In this document: positions 59,803-64,000 of the stretch, piece by piece | Numbering within the stretch: the stretch's first letter is position 1 | Layout: each line of letters opens with the position of its first letter | From: Avena insularis | Lineage: Eukaryota; Streptophyta; Magnoliopsida; Poales; Poaceae | DNA length: 64,000 nt | Direction: 5' to 3' | Assembly: GCA_023614405.1 (NCBI GenBank) | Contig: CM042696.1 | Location: forward strand, 336,527,211-336,591,210 | Position numbers and translations under genes: made by a program | Notes under the pieces: model-generated | The model's database searches: none | What the model was told of the DNA's origin: nothing | The model's input: only the letters and a program-made list of their open reading frames with translations

Positions 59803-60174
59803 CTTCTAAAAACATTGAAGAAAGGGAAAAATAAACTTTTTGATCCAACAACAGTAAGTATAATATATTACTCATCTAAACACACTAAAGAATCTCCTCA
59901 AGATAATAAACTAGGCAAGAAAATCATGGCAATTGGTTCATAGTAGGTCTCACCCTAGATTGATAATGACAATAGATCGAAGATGAATTTGTAAAAAGTA
60001 ATTGGAGGATTGGAGGATTGGAGGAGAAACATACCGTAGATCACTTGTGTGCGAGGAAATTGAATGAAATTGAGTAGAGATGAAGATCCGTGAGGTTTTG
60101 AGAGAGTTTGGAGGTAGAAGAAAGAAAAAGGATTGAAGTTTTGGAGTTGGGAGTACCTTCCCGTGTGATTTTGT
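59803..60174 (-). promoter_or_regulatory. Spliced leader of the ORF-1-like gene
   Basis: A pyrimidine-rich leader (minus strand, about 60170-60035) ends at a consensus donor TCTACG then GTATGT at 60035/60034. The intron runs 60034-59806 and ends TTTTTAG, two bases before the AGATG of ORF-1. The leader style (CTTCTTCTACCTCC, CTTCATCTC) resembles the LTR leader near 63850-63760. No clear TATA box was found. Confidence 0.45.
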
Positions 60175-60640
60175 GGTCGGACGCAACTATACGGGCGGAA
60201 CATGCATTCCGGCCGTATAGTTGACGTTCTGACAAAATACTAGGTCTTCCTCCTGGCGGCGCAGCTATACAGACGCAACTATACAGGCGGAACAAAATGT
60301 TCCGGCTGTATAGTTGGTCGTTAAACTGTCTGTCCCTGTGACAGAAAATTTGCAAAGGCATAGATATCTATACGACCGGAACTATACGGCCGATTTTTTT
60401 TATTCCCGCCGTATAGTTGGTCATTAAACTCTCAGTATATATAAAAGAAATTGTACGGAGGCATTGATATCTATACGACCAGAACTATACAGCCAGAATT
60501 TTTATTCCCGCCGCATAGTTGGTCGTTAAACTCTCAATACATATTGCAGAAAAAAATTTGATGGTAAAGATAACTATACGATCGGAACTATACGGCCAAA
60601 AATTTTTATTCTCGCCGTATAGTTGGTTGTTAAACTGTCT
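60175..60640. repeat. Array of five inverted repeats around CAACTATACGGC / GCCGTATAGTTG
   Basis: Right arms (TATAGTTGG or variant) end five hairpins at about 60216, 60309, 60412, 60514 and 60618, a spacing of 93-104 bp. In hairpins 3 and 5 the arms AACTATACGGC and GCCGTATAGTT match over 11 bp around 17-base A/T-rich loops. Hairpin 1 has about 17 bp with one mismatch around a 6-base loop, and hairpin 2 about 19 bp with one mismatch. Hairpin 4 has two mismatches. A partial copy of the motif closes the window at 63953-64000 in the LTR. Confidence 0.85.
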
Positions 60641-60984
60641 GTGTGCATCAAAACATTTCTATTTCTTTGTAAACTATTTCTTTTCCTGTAACTTTGTGAT
60701 ATATCTTGTTTCTGACAGAAAATTGACAGTAAAAATTGTCGACCAACAATAGCATGAATAGTGTAGAATTTCAAGTAGTACCGAATTTCTTCTCCTCAAA
60801 TGGAGTTTTCTAGCACTCTTTATTGAACATGAACTTAAAGTAAAACAAAAAACTTAACTCAAACCTTAATTTAACATGGGTTGCCTCCCATGGAGCACTC
60901 TTTTATGGTTAATAGCTTGACCTTGATGATACACACTTGGGCCAGATGAGTGGAACACCCACTCCAAAGTAATTGTCCTTCAAA
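60641..60984 (-). other. Noncoding link between protease and the inverted-repeat array
   Basis: AT-rich, with the GGTTGCCTCCCATGG phrase near 60880 common in grass gypsy elements. No RT or integrase motif in any frame. Confidence 0.5.
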
Positions 60985-61504
60985 GTGATGGCCTCCTTCT
61001 CGTCATGTTTGGCTTTCTTCTTCCTGGGGAAAATGAATAAAAAAAGGGTCCCGCGAAGGCAATTGCAACTTCATGTTCCCTTCATGAAGGTTAATTAAAG
61101 CCTTTATAGTTCTCAAGAAAAGATAGCCTAGTATTATAAGAACAACAGTATCTTCAGGCATGTAAACAATAACAAAATCAATGAGACGAGATAGCCTTTG
61201 ATATAAACTAAAGTGTTCTCCTTAATCCCTACAGCTTGTTTGTAGGTAGAATCTGCTAGATGCAATTTTAATTCAGTAATTCAAAGGAGCCAAGATTTAA
61301 CTTGTTAAAAAGACTCTTTGGAATTGTTGAGATGCTTGCACCTAGATCACAAAGTGCATCTATCTCATTGGTTCCAATCTTTATCTTAATAGTAGGGTCA
61401 AATATGTCATCTAGTTTAACAGGTAACTTTTCAGCAATTTTCTTGTATTCCTCTTCAAGCTCGCGTACCTTAATTGCTACTTGTTCAACAAAGTGTTGAT
61501 ACAT
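60985..61504 (-). pseudogene. Athila-like aspartic protease region, frameshifted
   Basis: Minus strand: EQVAIKVRELEEEYKKIAEK, KLPVKLDDIFDPTIKIKIG, then the protease active site ALCDLGASISTIPKSLF. The frame shifts near 61270, where LHLADSTYKQAVGIKENTL resumes, and again near 61170, where ILGYLFLRTIKALINLHEG follows. These blocks are typical of Athila-group proteases. The domain then gives way to a Lys-rich linker with no RT after it. Confidence 0.7.
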
Positions 61505-61755
61505 GGCTTCATCGTTACCTTCACTTACCAGATTTTGACGTTGATCCTCTTTACGAGATCTTCGATGGTGTAGCTTGGTGAAGGGGAATTACTATAATCA
61601 AGTTCTTCAGGATCCTTCCTTTGGATCCTCATCATTTTGAGTTCTTCAATAGGATTGGGCTTAGCTTTACCTGCAAATTTAGCTAAAATAAGAGTTTGAC
61701 TCTCGGTTATCTTACCTAGCTGTGCCTCAATGATCCTTGTTCTTTCTTGAAGGAC

Positions 61756-62796
61756 CTACAAATCATTTCTCAAACTAACAACTTGGTTAGATAATTTACC
61801 AAGCATAGCATCATGGTTCTCTGTAATTTTGACTAGAATATTATTTTGTTCATTTTGTGAGTCTATGAAAGACTTAAGCGTTTCTTGGAAACTACCATAA
61901 CTAGTTCCCACATTATTATTAGAGTTATTTGTAGGACTAGCGTAATGTTTCTGAAAATTAGGATTGTAACTCTTCTTCCAAGCAGGATTGTAATCATTAC
62001 GAGCTACGAAGTCTATTTCTTCTATGTTTGTTTCAGGGGTGGATCTTACCTGAGTTTCCTTACCTTTTACAGATAGTATGAGCTCATCCAACTTAGCATT
62101 GAGATCTTCGTTCTCTTGTGGTGAGAAAGAGTTCACCTTCTTCGTGTTTGATCTTTCCACATGCCATTGGGCATGGTTGTCTTGCATATTGTCTAGCAGC
62201 TGCTTTGCTTCGGTAATGTGTTTACCCATGAATGTTCCTCCAGCTGTAGCATCAAGCATAGACTTAGACACAGGATTAAGAGTATTATAAAATAAATAGA
62301 GGATTAACCAATCTTCCATCCCATGACTAGGACAGTTTCTTAGGCATTCTTTCATCCTCTCCCATGCAAGCGATAGTGGCTCAATCTCTTCCTGTCTAAA
62401 GCCAGTAATATTAGATCGGAGTTGCATAGTCTTTACAGGTGGGAAAAATTTAGTCATAAATAAAGAAGTACATCCCACCCATGATGTAATAGTATTTTTA
62501 GGCAAAGATAGCAACCATTCTTTAGCTCTTCCTCTTAGAGAGAAAGGAAATAGATGTAATTTGACCACATCAGGGTCAACGTCTTTTATACGCATCACAT
62601 CACATATTTCAGTAAAAGTATTTAAGTGCATACCTGCGTCTTCAATAGCAGAGCCTCCAAATTGATTCTGTTGAACTAAACTTAAGTAATGGGGCTTAAT
62701 TTCATAGTCATCAGCAGCAATTGTTGGCTGAGTAATTGGAGTACACAAATAATCATTATTCGGAGTAGCAAACTCCCCAAGCTTCTTTTCAGCCAT
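61756..62796 (-). CDS. gag: Athila-like Gag, 346 codons open
   Basis: ATG at 62796 (MAEKKLGEFATPNND). The retrotransposon Gag domain covers about residues 70-200: LHLFPFSLRGRAKEWLLSLP, TSLFMTKFFPPVKTMQLRSN, IEPLSLAWERMKECLRNCPS, LYLFYNTLNP. The C-terminal half is Asn/Gln-rich with a late coiled segment (LVKITENHDAMLGKLSNQVV). It stops at TAG 61758-61756. The frame continues beyond it (VLQERTRIIEAQLGK to about 61510), so the stop probably truncates a longer Gag-protease protein. No zinc knuckle is seen. It is the only long retroelement frame in this part without a frameshift. Confidence 0.8.
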   Translation of the reverse strand: MAEKKLGEFATPNNDYLCTPITQPTIAADDYEIKPHYLSLVQQNQFGGSAIEDAGMHLNTFTEICDVMRIKDVDPDVVKLHLFPFSLRGRAKEWLLSLPKNTITSWVGCTSLFMTKFFPPVKTMQLRSNITGFRQEEIEPLSLAWERMKECLRNCPSHGMEDWLILYLFYNTLNPVSKSMLDATAGGTFMGKHITEAKQLLDNMQDNHAQWHVERSNTKKVNSFSPQENEDLNAKLDELILSVKGKETQVRSTPETNIEEIDFVARNDYNPAWKKSYNPNFQKHYASPTNNSNNNVGTSYGSFQETLKSFIDSQNEQNNILVKITENHDAMLGKLSNQVVSLRNDL

Positions 62797-62972
62797 ACTT
62801 CCTATGTTTTTGGGTTTTCTTAGATTAAAAATTATAACAATAAAAACAAGAATTTAGAGACTAACTATTTTTTTTGGTTTATCACATAAAGACTGAAAGC
62901 AAAGTAACAAAATTAACAACAAGAATTAAAACTAGCAAGGTTCCTAATAACCTCACCAGGGTAGCTATTGCT

Positions 62973-62990
62973 TCCCTGGCAACAACGCCA
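62973..62990 (-). other. Primer binding site of the Athila-like element
   Basis: Minus strand TGGCGTTGTTGCCAGGGA is a close variant of the TGGCGCCGTTGCCGGGGA primer site usual in grass Athila/gypsy elements. It lies 10 bases from the inferred LTR end. Confidence 0.7.
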
Positions 62991-63000
62991 GAAAAACGGT

Positions 63001-64000
63001 TGATACCTTCAATCCAGATTACAGATGTAGTATAGCTCTTTTTACCTAGTAGACCAAGGTTATCGAATCCACATGAAATGAATGCGTAGTGAAGTTACTT
63101 TAACGGACCTTCGGGAGTTTTAGAATTCCTTTTGTGTTTTTACCGGACCAGTAGCTTGCGTCTTTTTGTTGTTGTCAATGATGGAGAGGGAGGGCCTATG
63201 GCGTTTGGTTTCACCTGTAGCTGTGCAAAAACATCTGATGGAAATAAAAGATAGAAATAAAGTACGCGTGTACTTGTTAGAGCAAGATAGATTATATGTG
63301 GGCAGTGCATCCATAATTGCTATTACCTCCGCAATTGCTTATAGCAATAACCTACTAGTCTCATCCATAGAAGAAAGAGAACTAATGATATGCATAGTAT
63401 GTCACCGTTAATCCCAAGCAAATCCCTCACATATAGCGGTACTACCCCTTCTGTCACTGGGGTTCTCAACCTGTAGATCAGTCATCACTCATACTCCCTG
63501 TACCTGGCTCAACCCTCGGGGTCTTGGGTACCTGACAAGTCCTTGGATTGAGGCAAGAGAGGATACAATTATCATCATGTCATACAAACTAATACACGAT
63601 CCCATCTATGATAAATCACATGCACAGTTCCTACATGGCTAGGCCAAAGCCCTTAACCCAAGGAGAATTACTCACACATAGAGATGAGATCAACAATCAT
63701 AAACATTGTAATGAAAAATCATAATATTGATAGCAATAGTCTTACAATGTCGCCAATCGGAGAAGAGATCTACTATTACAAGTGGTGGAATATGGCTATG
63801 GAGATGAAGAAGGGTTTGGAGATCTAAGGAAGCTTTTTGGCGGAGTCTGGCTTCTTCGGGGTGAGGTGAGCATTCTTTTCCCATAGCCTGAGGCTTCTTT
63901 ATATATGGGTCCCTTCACGAAAGTTGTTCTGTTTGACCTAACAGTGGCGGTGCCAACTATACGACCGGAGCTATACGGTCGGAATTTTTGCTCCGGCCGT
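63001..64000 (-). repeat. Part of the 5' LTR of the Athila-like element
   Basis: The minus-strand LTR is inferred to end in GGTATCA at 63001 and to begin beyond the window. A TATATAAA box at 63905-63898 precedes a leader with pyrimidine-rich blocks, matching a U3/R junction. The segment 63953-64000 repeats the CAACTATACG / CCGGCCGT motif of the 60.2-60.6 kb array. No second copy of this LTR is visible inside the window, so the assignment rests on its position next to the primer site. Confidence 0.55.

Larger units (their letters stand above)
58478..64000 (-). mobile_element. Athila-like Ty3/gypsy element lacking RT and integrase, right end outside window
   Basis: On the minus strand: LTR part (64000-63001), primer site (62990-62973), gag (62796-61756 and a linker to about 61510), protease (61504 to about 60985), an inverted-repeat array (60640-60175), then a spliced ORF-1-like gene (60170-58478). 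Between protease and ORF-1 there are only about 350 bases outside the array, too short for RT, RNase H and integrase, so the element is a deletion derivative or a non-autonomous form. The left LTR is not identified. The grass element leader phrase GGGTTGCCTCCCATGG occurs at 60879-60894. Confidence 0.75.

Overview
This is plant nuclear DNA, almost certainly from a large-genome pooid grass (the wheat, barley and oat group). The clearest marker is a Ty1-copia array whose LTRs open with TGTTGGAGATATGCCC, the start I associate with the Angela/BARE lineage of Triticeae and relatives. The other evidence is a plant L1-type LINE, an Athila-like Ty3/gypsy element, FAR1/MULE and Ulp1-type transposon genes, and intron-bearing frames. 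The species is not determined. I see no rRNA, tRNA or CRISPR array, and no convincingly intact host gene.

Layout. 1-14 kb: a FAR1-like (Mutator-type) transposase relic, two copies of a broken grass 3'-5' exonuclease gene (4.1-5.5 and 12.5-13.8 kb), a broken two-domain B3 gene on the minus strand (6.3-7.4 kb), a 2.9-kb higher-order tandem array (8.3-11.1 kb) and a broken charged/coiled-coil gene with a visible TATA promoter (11.3-12.1 kb). 14.6-36.75 kb: a minus-strand copia array with four LTRs sharing three internal domains. 36.75-49.1 kb: a long, many-exon Ulp1-like (C48 protease) pseudogene, a coiled-coil relic and a second B3-like pseudogene. 49.3-57.1 kb: a tandem array interrupted by a 5.5-kb 5'-truncated LINE. 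58-64 kb: an Athila-like element on the minus strand with gag, a broken protease and an ORF-1-like gene but no visible reverse transcriptase or integrase. An array of inverted repeats lies between protease and ORF-1.

Two themes link the parts. First, an octamer, GCAGTGCA or its reverse complement TGCACTGC, recurs in patches between nearly every gene-like block outside the retroelements. In the dense patches it has a 21-23 bp step, and two different satellite families are built from it. The blocks carry gene types often found in large Mutator-like transposons, so the octamer may be a subterminal protein-binding array of large DNA transposons. This is inference. Second, most of these genes are broken mainly by in-frame TAG, TAA or TGA codons with few frameshifts, while the copia array shows both shared stops and copy-specific 1-2 base indels.

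The copia array preserves its own history. Unit 2 matches unit 3 at its left (RNase H side) and unit 1 at its right (integrase to gag side), and the two inner LTRs match each other. That is the pattern expected from an unequal crossover within pol.
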